This document shows positions 20,851 to 27,799 of a stretch of 35,558 bases of DNA, piece by piece. This DNA is from Candidatus Woesearchaeota archaeon (GTDB taxonomy: Archaea; Nanobdellota; Nanobdellia; Woesearchaeales; UBA9989): the NCBI GenBank assembly GCA_013329045.1, contig DUKZ01000017.1:1-35558 (forward strand), written 5' to 3'. Under the pieces are notes generated by a model, which saw only the letters and a program-made list of their open reading frames with translations, was not told where the DNA came from and searched no databases. A program made the position numbers and the translations under genes. Every line of letters begins with the position of its first letter. Position 1 is the first letter of the stretch.

Positions 20851-21608
20851 GGGAGAACCTCTAGTACCTTGGGATTCTTCTGGCCGCTAAAGGCAATGAT
20901 TCTTTCTCTGATGTCTCTTTTAGTGAATCCTTTGCCTTCCAGCAGTTCGATGAAGGCAGGAAGGTTCATATCATCGGTGGGGCCCCTGCATCCCCAGCAC
21001 TCAAAATGGGAATTTGTGCAAATAGCATTGCAGCCGCCCCTCGTTATTGGACCAAGACAAATCCTGTTCTCTTCCAATAAACAACGATTATTGTTTCTCC
21101 TGCACTCAACACACACAGGACTCGTGTAATTTTTTAACTGTTTCTTGAGGCAAAGATTCACAACGCTTTTGATGATCTCTCTCTTGTTTGGAGGACAGCC
21201 CGGGATGGTGAAATCCACCTGCACATATTTATCAATAGGGCCTGGTTCAATTGTCTTGATCTTATGGAGCTTTTCATACATCAAACGTGCATAGGAATCT
21301 TTTGGAACAAAGTGGCGATAGCCTGGAATGCATGCAGTGTGGGCACAGGCCCCAAGGGCAACGAGGGTCTTTGCCTTTTTTCTTACTTCCTTGAGCACTT
21401 CTTCATCTTCCGGTGATGCAACCAGCCCTTCCATAAATGCAACATCAACCTCTTTTATTTCAGCAGACTCATGGATGAAGGGGAAGGAGACAATGGTGAC
21501 GAGCTTTGTCATCTGGACGATCTCTTTTTCGTTGAAAATAAAGGAGAGGAGGCATCCTGCACAGCCAGTGATGCTATAAAACCCCACTGTTGGTTTAGTG
21601 CTCTTCAT
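20847..21608 (-). CDS. hydD: [NiFe] hydrogenase small (delta) subunit
   Basis: The 253-residue small subunit holds iron-sulfur clusters that take electrons from the NiFe site. The proximal cluster region begins GFYSITGCAGCLLSF and continues with LGACAH and FTIPGCPP; the distal part contains PVCVECRRNNNRC, GPITRGGCNAIC and FECWGCRG. No twin-Arg signal or membrane anchor is present, as expected for a group 3b enzyme. The gene overlaps gamma (start 21608 inside gamma's end) and alpha (ATGA). Ferredoxin- or gamma-subunit electron transfer is the likely path to NAD(P)H. Confidence 0.9.
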   Translation of the reverse strand: MKSTKPTVGFYSITGCAGCLLSFIFNEKEIVQMTKLVTIVSFPFIHESAEIKEVDVAFMEGLVASPEDEEVLKEVRKKAKTLVALGACAHTACIPGYRHFVPKDSYARLMYEKLHKIKTIEPGPIDKYVQVDFTIPGCPPNKREIIKSVVNLCLKKQLKNYTSPVCVECRRNNNRCLLEENRICLGPITRGGCNAICTNSHFECWGCRGPTDDMNLPAFIELLEGKGFTKRDIRERIIAFSGQKNPKVLEVLP

Positions 21609-22416
21609 TTAAGTCCTCCTTGATCTGGTCATACCTGAATACCGGCCCGTCCAAGCAAGTAAATTTTCCTTTTATCATGCAATGGCAGCACTCGCCAAAG
21701 GCGCAGTACATCAGGCGCTCTGCGCTGATATAAATTTGGTCTTCATGAAACCCTTTCTTCTGGAGGATGTCAATGCAAAACTTCATCATTACCGGAGGGC
21801 CGCAAAGCATTGCAGCATTTCTTTGCGGGCTGAGCTGGCTTTTTTCCAATAATTGGGTGATAAAACCAACGTTTCCTGTATAGCAGCCACCCGTTGGCGC
21901 CTTATCCACTGAAACGTTGAGCTTGTATAACTCTTTCCATGTGGGCATCTCATCCTTGAACAAAATATGCTCTGGGCTTCGATAACCAAAAAAAAGGTCG
22001 ATCGTGCCATAGTCATGCCGGTGTTTGTCAAGATAGCTAACAACACCTTTTAATGGAGCAACACCGCAGCCGCCGCCGATAAGAACGAGGTTCTTTCCTT
22101 TCGTTTCCTTCATCGGATACCCTTTCCCATATGGCCCCCTGACAAAGATAGTATCACCCTTCTTGAGCTTGCTGAGCGTGTTTGTCACCATCCCAATTTC
22201 ATGGATGGTGAGTTCGAGGAATGATGATGAGTAGGAGCTAATTGATATGGGGCATTCACCAATACCTGGGATGGAGAGCTGGACGAACTGGCCAGGGTCA
22301 TGCTTTAATGGGACATCAAGCTTCAGCGTGAATGTATCTTTTACTTCCTGCCTCCGTTCAAGTATCTCGATCTTAAACGGCCGGTACGGGTCCGCTTTTG
22401 ATAAGAGCTGTTTCAT
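21595..22416 (-). CDS. hydG: hydrogenase gamma subunit, FAD/NAD(P)-binding with [2Fe-2S] site
   Basis: The 273-residue protein belongs to the ferredoxin-NADP reductase fold. The FAD domain includes PISISSYSSSFLELTIHEIG, the NAD(P) domain begins VLIGGGCGVAPLKGV, and CGPPVMMKF is the family C-terminal element. A Cys-rich tail, CAFGECCHCMIKGKFTCLDG, binds a [2Fe-2S] cluster as in dihydroorotate dehydrogenase PyrK/HydG proteins. It reduces or oxidises NAD(P)H for the hydrogenase. It overlaps beta (ATGA at 22413-22416) and the delta start by 14 bases. Confidence 0.9.
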   Translation of the reverse strand: MKQLLSKADPYRPFKIEILERRQEVKDTFTLKLDVPLKHDPGQFVQLSIPGIGECPISISSYSSSFLELTIHEIGMVTNTLSKLKKGDTIFVRGPYGKGYPMKETKGKNLVLIGGGCGVAPLKGVVSYLDKHRHDYGTIDLFFGYRSPEHILFKDEMPTWKELYKLNVSVDKAPTGGCYTGNVGFITQLLEKSQLSPQRNAAMLCGPPVMMKFCIDILQKKGFHEDQIYISAERLMYCAFGECCHCMIKGKFTCLDGPVFRYDQIKEDLNEEH

Positions 22417-23369
22417 AATTTATTGATCACCTTGATAAAATCTATCCTTGGCGGGCAGTGCTTGATGCATCTTCCGCACCCGACACAGAGATCAACACCA
22501 TGCTTTTCCCTGAAGTATTGCAGCTGATGGAATATCCTGTGCTTGAACCGCGAGGACCTGGATTCACGGAACGTATAATTTCCTGCAACGCCGCTAAATT
22601 CTTTGAGCTGGCAGCTGCTCCATGTCCTTTTCCTCTGCACCTCCTTCAAGGAAACGGGAACATCATCTTTGATCTCATGGCAATAGCAGGTGGGACACAG
22701 CGTCGTACACGCAGCACAGCTGATGCACTTTTTTACCAAAGAATCCCATGCCTTGCTGGAGTAATGTTTTCCTAGGTCCTTTCGTTGAAGAAGGTTGGTG
22801 TCCGGAACAATTTTTTGCTCTTTTGAAATCCTGACAACCGTTTTTCTGCACAGTTTTGACTTCTTGAGGAGGGTTTCTCCCTGAGCAGACCCAACATCAA
22901 TCTGATAATGATGCTCCTGCTCGAAAAACATCAGATCATAAAAATCAGGAAGATCCATAGAGCCGCAAAAGCACCAATGATGGAGTTTCTTTGTGCATTG
23001 GTAGCCGATAAGGATGGTTGATTTCCTCAGCTTCTTATAATGGGGATCATTATGCTCGCCAAACGCGATGTCCTGATGCTGGATTGCGGCAAGGTCGCAT
23101 CTTCTCAGGCCAAAGAAGATTCGCTTCTTTATCGGAGCTACCACCGGGATGATCATGTCATCCTGGAAGGTGAAGAGCACTTGCTCCTGTGGAAAAAAAT
23201 ATTGTTTTGCCGGAATGTATGTCTGTTCATCAAGATAAAGGTCTGTTGGATCTTTTAGGGGCTCAAACCTCACTTCATCCTTCTTGACAGGAGCGATGAG
23301 TTCTCCTTGTTTGCCAAGAAAGAGCAAGAACTTCTCAAGATCACCCTTTTTGAGGACATACACTGCCAT
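22413..23369 (-). CDS. hydB: hydrogenase beta subunit, bis-[4Fe-4S] ferredoxin-like
   Basis: The 318-residue protein has a sulfhydrogenase beta-type body (residues 1-200, including FFGLRRCDLAAIQHQD) and a C-terminal dicluster: CISCAACTTLCPTCYC (about 210-225) and CVGCGRCIKHCPPRIDF near the end. It carries electrons between the gamma flavin and the delta clusters. It is the first gene of the operon: a TATA (CCTTTTTAAA on the minus strand) is centred 28 bases before the ATG at 23369, so the mRNA is leaderless. The next three genes follow with ATGA overlaps. Confidence 0.9.
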   Translation of the reverse strand: MAVYVLKKGDLEKFLLFLGKQGELIAPVKKDEVRFEPLKDPTDLYLDEQTYIPAKQYFFPQEQVLFTFQDDMIIPVVAPIKKRIFFGLRRCDLAAIQHQDIAFGEHNDPHYKKLRKSTILIGYQCTKKLHHWCFCGSMDLPDFYDLMFFEQEHHYQIDVGSAQGETLLKKSKLCRKTVVRISKEQKIVPDTNLLQRKDLGKHYSSKAWDSLVKKCISCAACTTLCPTCYCHEIKDDVPVSLKEVQRKRTWSSCQLKEFSGVAGNYTFRESRSSRFKHRIFHQLQYFREKHGVDLCVGCGRCIKHCPPRIDFIKVINKL

Positions 23370-23392
23370 TGCAGGATTCCTGGGAAATGGTC

Positions 23393-23402
23393 TTTAAAAA
23401 GG
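23393..23402 (-). promoter_or_regulatory. TATA box of the hydrogenase operon
   Basis: CCTTTTTAAA on the minus strand (TTTAAAAAGG on the plus strand), centred 28 bases before the hydB ATG. It lies downstream of structured element copy 2, so the element is not in the operon's own leader unless transcription runs in from upstream. Confidence 0.55.
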
Positions 23403-23455
23403 TTGTGAAAAAGAAAAGTTGAGATGCATTTGTACTGCCTCCCCCTTACTCATTC

Positions 23456-23537
23456 GGCAACAACACCACCGGCAGGCGAACCGGTTTCTTCGAAACCTCA
23501 ACTTGGAGACCAAGCTGTTCGCGCCGGTGTTGTTGCC
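23456..23537 (-). ncRNA. structured RNA element, copy 2, in the 3' flank of the RecA-like gene
   Basis: This 82-nt segment begins about 40 bases after the stop of the leftward gene at 23578. It repeats the fold of 19475-19559: a 12-bp basal stem (GGCAACAACACC/GGTGTTGTTGCC), a 3-nt bulge, a 3-bp stem (GGC/GCC), a 2-nt bulge, a 5-bp stem (GCGAA/TTCGC) and two hairpins, one keeping the CTTGGAGACCAAGC core. Compared with copy 1, base pairs change on both sides in the basal, 3-bp, 5-bp and hairpin stems. One position in the CTTGG hairpin is an A:C mismatch on the plus strand but a G:U pair on the minus strand, which favours minus-strand transcription. Confidence 0.62.
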
Positions 23538-23577
23538 TCATAATCTTTCTCTTATAGACACCTCTTATAGATTCATA

Positions 23578-24018
23578 TCACACCTCATACACCGGCAGGC
23601 TAACCTCTTCCTTCTTCATGCCAGGGTTGTGTCCAATGATGAGTGAACATTTCATCTTATCACTAACCCCTATCACTTCAGCAATGATATCTTTCCAGAT
23701 GCCTTCCATTTCCGGCTCATCAGAAAAAAGGTCTCCTGGAGGAGAAAGGATAATCGTTGTATGCGCCGATGCATCAGCAGTATCATGGAGAAACGCAACT
23801 GATGCTTTGAGCTCGTATACAGTAGCTGGATATGCCACCTTGATATTCTCGAGGGACCTTGGGAACTTCCTAAGATAGGAGTGCTTCAAAAAATGCTTTT
23901 GAAAGCAGCCCCCAGCGTCTATGAAAAACACCGGTCCATCTTTTTGCGCCTTCAGCGCATGGGAAATGAGCATTGATGCAACAACATCTTTTTCTCCTGA
24001 AATGCAGTACCTGTTCAT
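23578..24018 (-). CDS. degenerate RecA/KaiC-like protein before the hydrogenase operon
   Basis: A 146-residue protein whose layout resembles a RecA-superfamily ATPase: MNRYCISGEKDVVASMLISH takes the place of a Walker A (but lacks GxxxxGKT), DGPVFFIDAGGCFQ resembles the strand after it, ENIKVAYPATVYELKASVAFL the middle helix, and TTIILSPPGDLF the Walker B-like strand. The missing Walker A means ATP binding is doubtful. It could be a regulatory or scaffold relative. The same strand and next-door position link it to the hydrogenase, but no known function is assigned. GAGGTGA is a good ribosome site six bases before the ATG. The promoter TATA is at 24051-24060. Confidence 0.5.
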   Translation of the reverse strand: MNRYCISGEKDVVASMLISHALKAQKDGPVFFIDAGGCFQKHFLKHSYLRKFPRSLENIKVAYPATVYELKASVAFLHDTADASAHTTIILSPPGDLFSDEPEMEGIWKDIIAEVIGVSDKMKCSLIIGHNPGMKKEEVSLPVYEV

Positions 24019-24050
24019 CTGATCACCTCATCTTTTGAATCAACATACCT

Positions 24051-24060
24051 GTTTAAATAC
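24051..24060 (-). promoter_or_regulatory. TATA box of the RecA-like gene
   Basis: GTATTTAAAC on the minus strand, centred 37 bases before the ATG at 24018. That implies a short leader (about 10 bases) holding the GAGGTGA ribosome site, unlike the leaderless genes around it. Confidence 0.45.
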
Positions 24061-24084
24061 CTCACGCGAGGTTGTCCAGTGGAT
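24059..24084. other. short hairpin and ORB-like motif
   Basis: ACCTC-ACGC-GAGGT (24059-24072) is a 5-bp hairpin with a 4-base loop, directly followed by TCCAGTGGAT (24075-24084). That matches the 5' part of the ORB-type consensus but diverges after TGG. GGTTGTCCAGTG is shared with the site at 35384-35395. The match is weaker than at 1724. Confidence 0.2.
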
Positions 24085-24151
24085 TATCGATCCCCACATC
24101 ATCTCTTATGAAATAGAAAAGCATAAGAATAGCGTCTAATATAGGAAAAGC

Positions 24152-25024
24152 GTGGAAAAGAAACTTGATAACCTGGTCAACCCGCTGGTTAGACAATTGA
24201 AGAAAAATGAAGCGACCCTCCACAAGATTATTGACCGCTTAAGTTTTCCTCAGATATTCATTATTTATATCATCTTTATTATTATTGGAGGATTTGCTTT
24301 CTATTACAATCCTTTCCCTGGCGCTGCATTAAAAGCTCCGGCTGGGAATGTTGACCTCACCATAGGAGATGCTGTCTACTTTAGCTTTATTGCCGCAACT
24401 TCAACAGGATTTGGTGACATTGTTCCTGTAGGTGCCAACCGGTTTATAGCTATTTTTGAAGTTACCTTTGCATTGTTCCTCTTTGCGATCATCACCTCAA
24501 AACTTATTGGTTACAAACAGGACCTCATCCTTGGTGAACTTATTCAGATTACATCAAACGAAAGAATACAGCGGCTCAGGTCAGCTTTGCTCCTTTTTCG
24601 AACAAATCTTGTGAGCACGCTTGCCTCTGTTGATGATGGATCAATAAAAAAACGTGAAGTCCAGGAGATCTGGCATTATTTTAATCAGTTAGAATCTGCA
24701 CAATCAGAAATAAAGGAGGTCATAGCACAGTTCAAGAAAAGCGAGCTTGTGGTATCATCTGATCCGGTGCAGTTCCAAGTCCTCATTAGCTCCGTTCGAC
24801 AAAGCTTTGATCGTATCCTGGAATTGATTAATCATTTGGAAGCGCAGAACCATAAGTGGAAGACGGACCAAAACAGGATTGCCCTGGAAAACTGTTACCT
24901 CCATGCAAAGAGTATCCTGGAAAATTATCTTTCTCTAGAACATATAGAAGCTAAAGTTGCTGCTGATCTTGAAAAAGTACTGAAGGATGTCGAAAATGTC
25001 ATCAAGCCTGACAAAACAGAATAA
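24152..25024 (+). CDS. two-helix potassium channel with a long helical C-terminus
   Basis: The 290-residue protein has two membrane helices (about 32-52 and 98-118) around a pore loop with the selectivity filter TSTGFGD (83-89). This is the TVGYGD class with F in place of Y, found in many prokaryotic channels. The C-terminal 170 residues form a helical, coiled-coil-like domain with no RCK or cyclic-nucleotide motif visible, so gating is unclear. The start is GTG at 24152. A clear TATA is not seen, though a weak AT-rich stretch lies upstream. The methyltransferase gene overlaps its end by 29 bases. Confidence 0.82.
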   Translation: MEKKLDNLVNPLVRQLKKNEATLHKIIDRLSFPQIFIIYIIFIIIGGFAFYYNPFPGAALKAPAGNVDLTIGDAVYFSFIAATSTGFGDIVPVGANRFIAIFEVTFALFLFAIITSKLIGYKQDLILGELIQITSNERIQRLRSALLLFRTNLVSTLASVDDGSIKKREVQEIWHYFNQLESAQSEIKEVIAQFKKSELVVSSDPVQFQVLISSVRQSFDRILELINHLEAQNHKWKTDQNRIALENCYLHAKSILENYLSLEHIEAKVAADLEKVLKDVENVIKPDKTE

Positions 25025-25958
25025 ATTGTTTTTTTCTCTTGCAGGCCCGCATTATGATCTTGCAGCAGCAGAGATTGCCCAAGTATTTCCTGGACGTTTG
25101 CATATTGATCACCCGTTTGTTATTCTGGCCCCGATGAAGGCTGTAATATTTTCGCGGTTGGCATTATCCCATTGGGGAAGTGAATTGCTTTTCTCCTGCA
25201 AGGACCAAGAGCTTCAGGCTGTGGTAAAACGGGCCCCGTGGGAAAAGATTGTCAAAGGCTCCTTTGCAGTTCAAACTCAGGGTATAACAGACAAGGCGGC
25301 TCTAGAACAGCTCATTGGCGCCTGCATCACTCATCCAGTGAGCTTGCGCCAGCCTGACACTGTCCTCATGTTCTGCAAAGGAAAGCAGATCCATTGCGCA
25401 AAGCTTTTGTGGAAGAACACCGAAAAGTTCCAGGACAGGCGGGCGCATCTTCGCCCGGGTTCTTCTCCAATTTCCCTTCATCCACGCCTCGCCCGGGCGC
25501 TCGTAAATCTGACCGGTGTCCCTGATGACGGAGTGATCATTGACCCAATGTGCGGCACGGGAGGATTCCTAATTGAAGCCGGACTGATGGGAATCAGATC
25601 CAGAGGATATGATATTGATGAAAAAATCCTTGCCAAGTGCAAAGCGAACCTCGACCATTTTAAGATTGAGAAAAGCAGCATCCAACACCAAGATGCCCTT
25701 TCTCTCAACGATCCAATCAGCTATCTTGTCACTGATCTTCCCTACGGGAGAAATACCAATCCAAAAGGTATTGCTGATCTTTATGAAAAATTCTTTTCCC
25801 TGCTCGGAAGATTGCTCAGGAAAAGGGCTGTTGTGGTAGTGCCATCAACAACAAAGATCATCTTTTCAAGACATGGCCTTGTGGAGAAAAACAGCTTTCT
25901 CATCAGAGTGCACAAGAGCCTCACGAGAAAGATTTTAGTCATCGAGCCAGGACCATAA
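24996..25958 (+). CDS. THUMP-type RNA methyltransferase (Trm11/TrmG10-like)
   Basis: A 320-residue protein with an N-terminal ferredoxin-like/THUMP region (1-145; LFFSLAGPHYDLAAAEIAQV) and a class I methyltransferase domain. Its motifs are IIDPMCGTGGFLIEAG (SAM-binding) and VTDLPYGRNT, the D-L-P-Y catalytic motif of N2-guanosine methyltransferases. The likely target is tRNA guanosine-10 or another N2-guanine. The ATG at 24996 has GAAGG nine bases upstream; an ATG at 24987 is also in frame. It overlaps the channel gene by 29 bases, so they are co-transcribed, though the functions look unrelated. Confidence 0.82.
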   Translation: MSSSLTKQNKLFFSLAGPHYDLAAAEIAQVFPGRLHIDHPFVILAPMKAVIFSRLALSHWGSELLFSCKDQELQAVVKRAPWEKIVKGSFAVQTQGITDKAALEQLIGACITHPVSLRQPDTVLMFCKGKQIHCAKLLWKNTEKFQDRRAHLRPGSSPISLHPRLARALVNLTGVPDDGVIIDPMCGTGGFLIEAGLMGIRSRGYDIDEKILAKCKANLDHFKIEKSSIQHQDALSLNDPISYLVTDLPYGRNTNPKGIADLYEKFFSLLGRLLRKRAVVVVPSTTKIIFSRHGLVEKNSFLIRVHKSLTRKILVIEPGP

Positions 25959-26049
25959 AATGTTTTCTTGGCAATAGAAAAGTATTTATAGTCAGTATAC
26001 AGAAATGTATATCAATAGCATAATTATTTCGCAAAAGAGGTATACTACA

Positions 26050-27039
26050 ATGGGAATACGAGATTTTCGGGCAAGAGCAGAAATAAGGAGAGGGCATGCA
26101 AGGCAGGTGGCACAAGTCGAGTCAGCGGTCAATGCATTGTCGCAATACTTCCTTACTGGCGAGCATGCGCTAGACAAGGTTCCCCCAAATGTCTTAGATC
26201 AGGTGAACAAAGGGCATCTTGAAGTCTTGCGAGGGGCTGTTGATGGATCCCGTGAAGAACTTGCCATTTCACATGATCTCTTCAAAAATGCGCGAAACAT
26301 CGATTCCCTTATCAATGAGCATCTCCAAAAGGTGCTCGGAGCAGCAGGTGGACAGGCAAAACACAGCCTAGACCAGGCAAGGGATGAAGCACTACGAGAA
26401 TTCAATAGCATCCTTAACATCATAAAAATGGCACAAGCGGCCAGGGCTCTTAGCATAGACCAACAGATTGCTCAACTCAAGCAAGTAAATGCAACAGCAC
26501 GGTCACGAATCAGGAAAGTGTCTGGTTATGCACGGGGAGCATCACTCGCAAGGGTAGGCGGTGTGCCTCTTCGTTTCCTTGCCAGGTATGGAAAAAGCCT
26601 GGCACCAGCAGTTGATGCATGGGAAAAAGAGGTTACCGGAAAACTCGATCAGGCACAACAGCTTTTAGAAAGGAATCGAGCAAAGCTACGCGGGCGAGGA
26701 GACATTGCACAAATCACCCGCGACGCAAATGAAGCATTCCAACAAGCGCTCGCGGCAATCCAGCAGGATCTCAACGCAGTATCCAGGGATTTCCAGGGAA
26801 TGCAAGCACCATCTCTCAACCTTGACCAAATAGACATTCAAACAGCAAGGGGTGTCATGCATGCGATAGTCACCCAGCTCAATGACCATGTCGGTGGGAT
26901 ATTAAATTGTCTTGCTGTCTCAGAGGCGCTCAGCCTGGATCTCGGGAAAGATGGAGCGAGCGTTCAAGAGATGGTAAAAGAGATGGAGCCAGTCACAAAA
27001 AGACTCAGGGCTCGTCTTGCCAGGAACCAGGCGGCATAG
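26050..27039 (+). CDS. helical/coiled-coil protein, function unknown
   Basis: The 329-residue product is almost entirely helical, with high Ala, Gln, Leu and Arg content and long heptad-like stretches (for example AQAARALSIDQQIAQLKQV and DQAQQLLERNRAKLRG). No signal peptide, membrane helix or enzyme motif is seen. AAGAGG seven bases before the ATG at 26050 supports that start; an upstream ATG at 26005 lies too near the TATA-like TTTATA (25984-25990) to be first. It is convergent with, and overlaps by 35 bases, the leftward gene at 27005. A filament or scaffold role is possible but unsupported. Confidence 0.6.
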   Translation: MGIRDFRARAEIRRGHARQVAQVESAVNALSQYFLTGEHALDKVPPNVLDQVNKGHLEVLRGAVDGSREELAISHDLFKNARNIDSLINEHLQKVLGAAGGQAKHSLDQARDEALREFNSILNIIKMAQAARALSIDQQIAQLKQVNATARSRIRKVSGYARGASLARVGGVPLRFLARYGKSLAPAVDAWEKEVTGKLDQAQQLLERNRAKLRGRGDIAQITRDANEAFQQALAAIQQDLNAVSRDFQGMQAPSLNLDQIDIQTARGVMHAIVTQLNDHVGGILNCLAVSEALSLDLGKDGASVQEMVKEMEPVTKRLRARLARNQAA

Positions 27040-27748
27040 CCGCTCTTTCTAATTTTAATAAGTTAAGGGCGAGAGCTCTCGTTTCCTGAAGAAGATCCCT
27101 CATTGATTCTGTTTCATCATGATGAGCCCGGAGCAATGTTCTCTCTGAATTCCTGCTTATTCCCTGCTGCCGCAGCGCAGGAATGACCACTCCTGGAAAC
27201 TTGTCAATGAGGTCATATTCTGCCACAAGAATATTTGCATCCCATTGATAGAGCACGAAATCAAACCATTTCTGCGGCAGGGGAATGCTCGGATACCAGC
27301 CAACAGTGCGAAAAAGCCAACCCATCGTATGTGTTGCCATATCATATTGCCTCCTTTTTCTCAGTGTCTGCTCATTATCATTAACAAGATGGGCAAGAGT
27401 TTTCGTGTCAAGAGCAATTGCGCTCTCATCATCCTTTGAATCCATGAGAGAGAGCAGTCCATATTCACTGACTAAGCGCTTTGGAAGATCATAGACATGG
27501 TAATCAAAACAGTAAGCCTCCTGCCGAAGAAAGAATACTTTTCTTTCTTGTCCAGCGGGGATCTCGCAAGGATTCCTGCTTGCGAATCCAAGGATCCTGT
27601 CAATAAATAATTCTGTCTCTGTCGAAGGTTCATCAAAGTCAGCAGAAGAACCAATTCGTTCCAGAAGGTAGCCTAGCCATGAAGGCGCATCACTATACAC
27701 TCCCCGGCGCCGCTGTCTATATTCTGCCAGATCTACTACCCCATCCAT
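27005..27748 (-). CDS. conserved-looking protein of unknown function
   Basis: A 247-residue soluble protein starting MDGVVDLAEYRQRRRGVYSD. It is rich in Trp, Tyr, Asp and Arg with no membrane helix or signal peptide. A helix with TLLRAHHDETESMRDLLQETRAL occupies the C-terminus. The ATG at 27748 is centred 27 bases from a TATA (TTTTTTATAT), a leaderless start. The last 35 bases overlap the converging gene. No fold is recognised. Confidence 0.55.
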   Translation of the reverse strand: MDGVVDLAEYRQRRRGVYSDAPSWLGYLLERIGSSADFDEPSTETELFIDRILGFASRNPCEIPAGQERKVFFLRQEAYCFDYHVYDLPKRLVSEYGLLSLMDSKDDESAIALDTKTLAHLVNDNEQTLRKRRQYDMATHTMGWLFRTVGWYPSIPLPQKWFDFVLYQWDANILVAEYDLIDKFPGVVIPALRQQGISRNSERTLLRAHHDETESMRDLLQETRALALNLLKLERAAMPPGSWQDEP

Positions 27749-27770
27749 AATAAGAGAAAAAGAAGAAAGA

Positions 27771-27780
27771 ATATAAAAAA
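27771..27780 (-). promoter_or_regulatory. TATA box of the 27005-27748 gene
   Basis: TTTTTTATAT on the minus strand, centred 27 bases before the ATG at 27748. It also forms the T-run after the ppsA terminator hairpin. Confidence 0.5.
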
Positions 27781-27781
27781 T

Positions 27782-27799
27782 TACCCCTTTTTAGGGGTA
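27782..27799 (-). terminator. hairpin terminator directly after ppsA
   Basis: On the minus strand TACCCC-TAAAAA-GGGGTA forms a 6-bp GC-rich hairpin immediately after the ppsA stop (TGA at 27800-27802), followed by a TTTTTT run. This intrinsic-type layout is a plausible transcription stop. The next gene's TATA starts in the same T-run. Confidence 0.6.
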
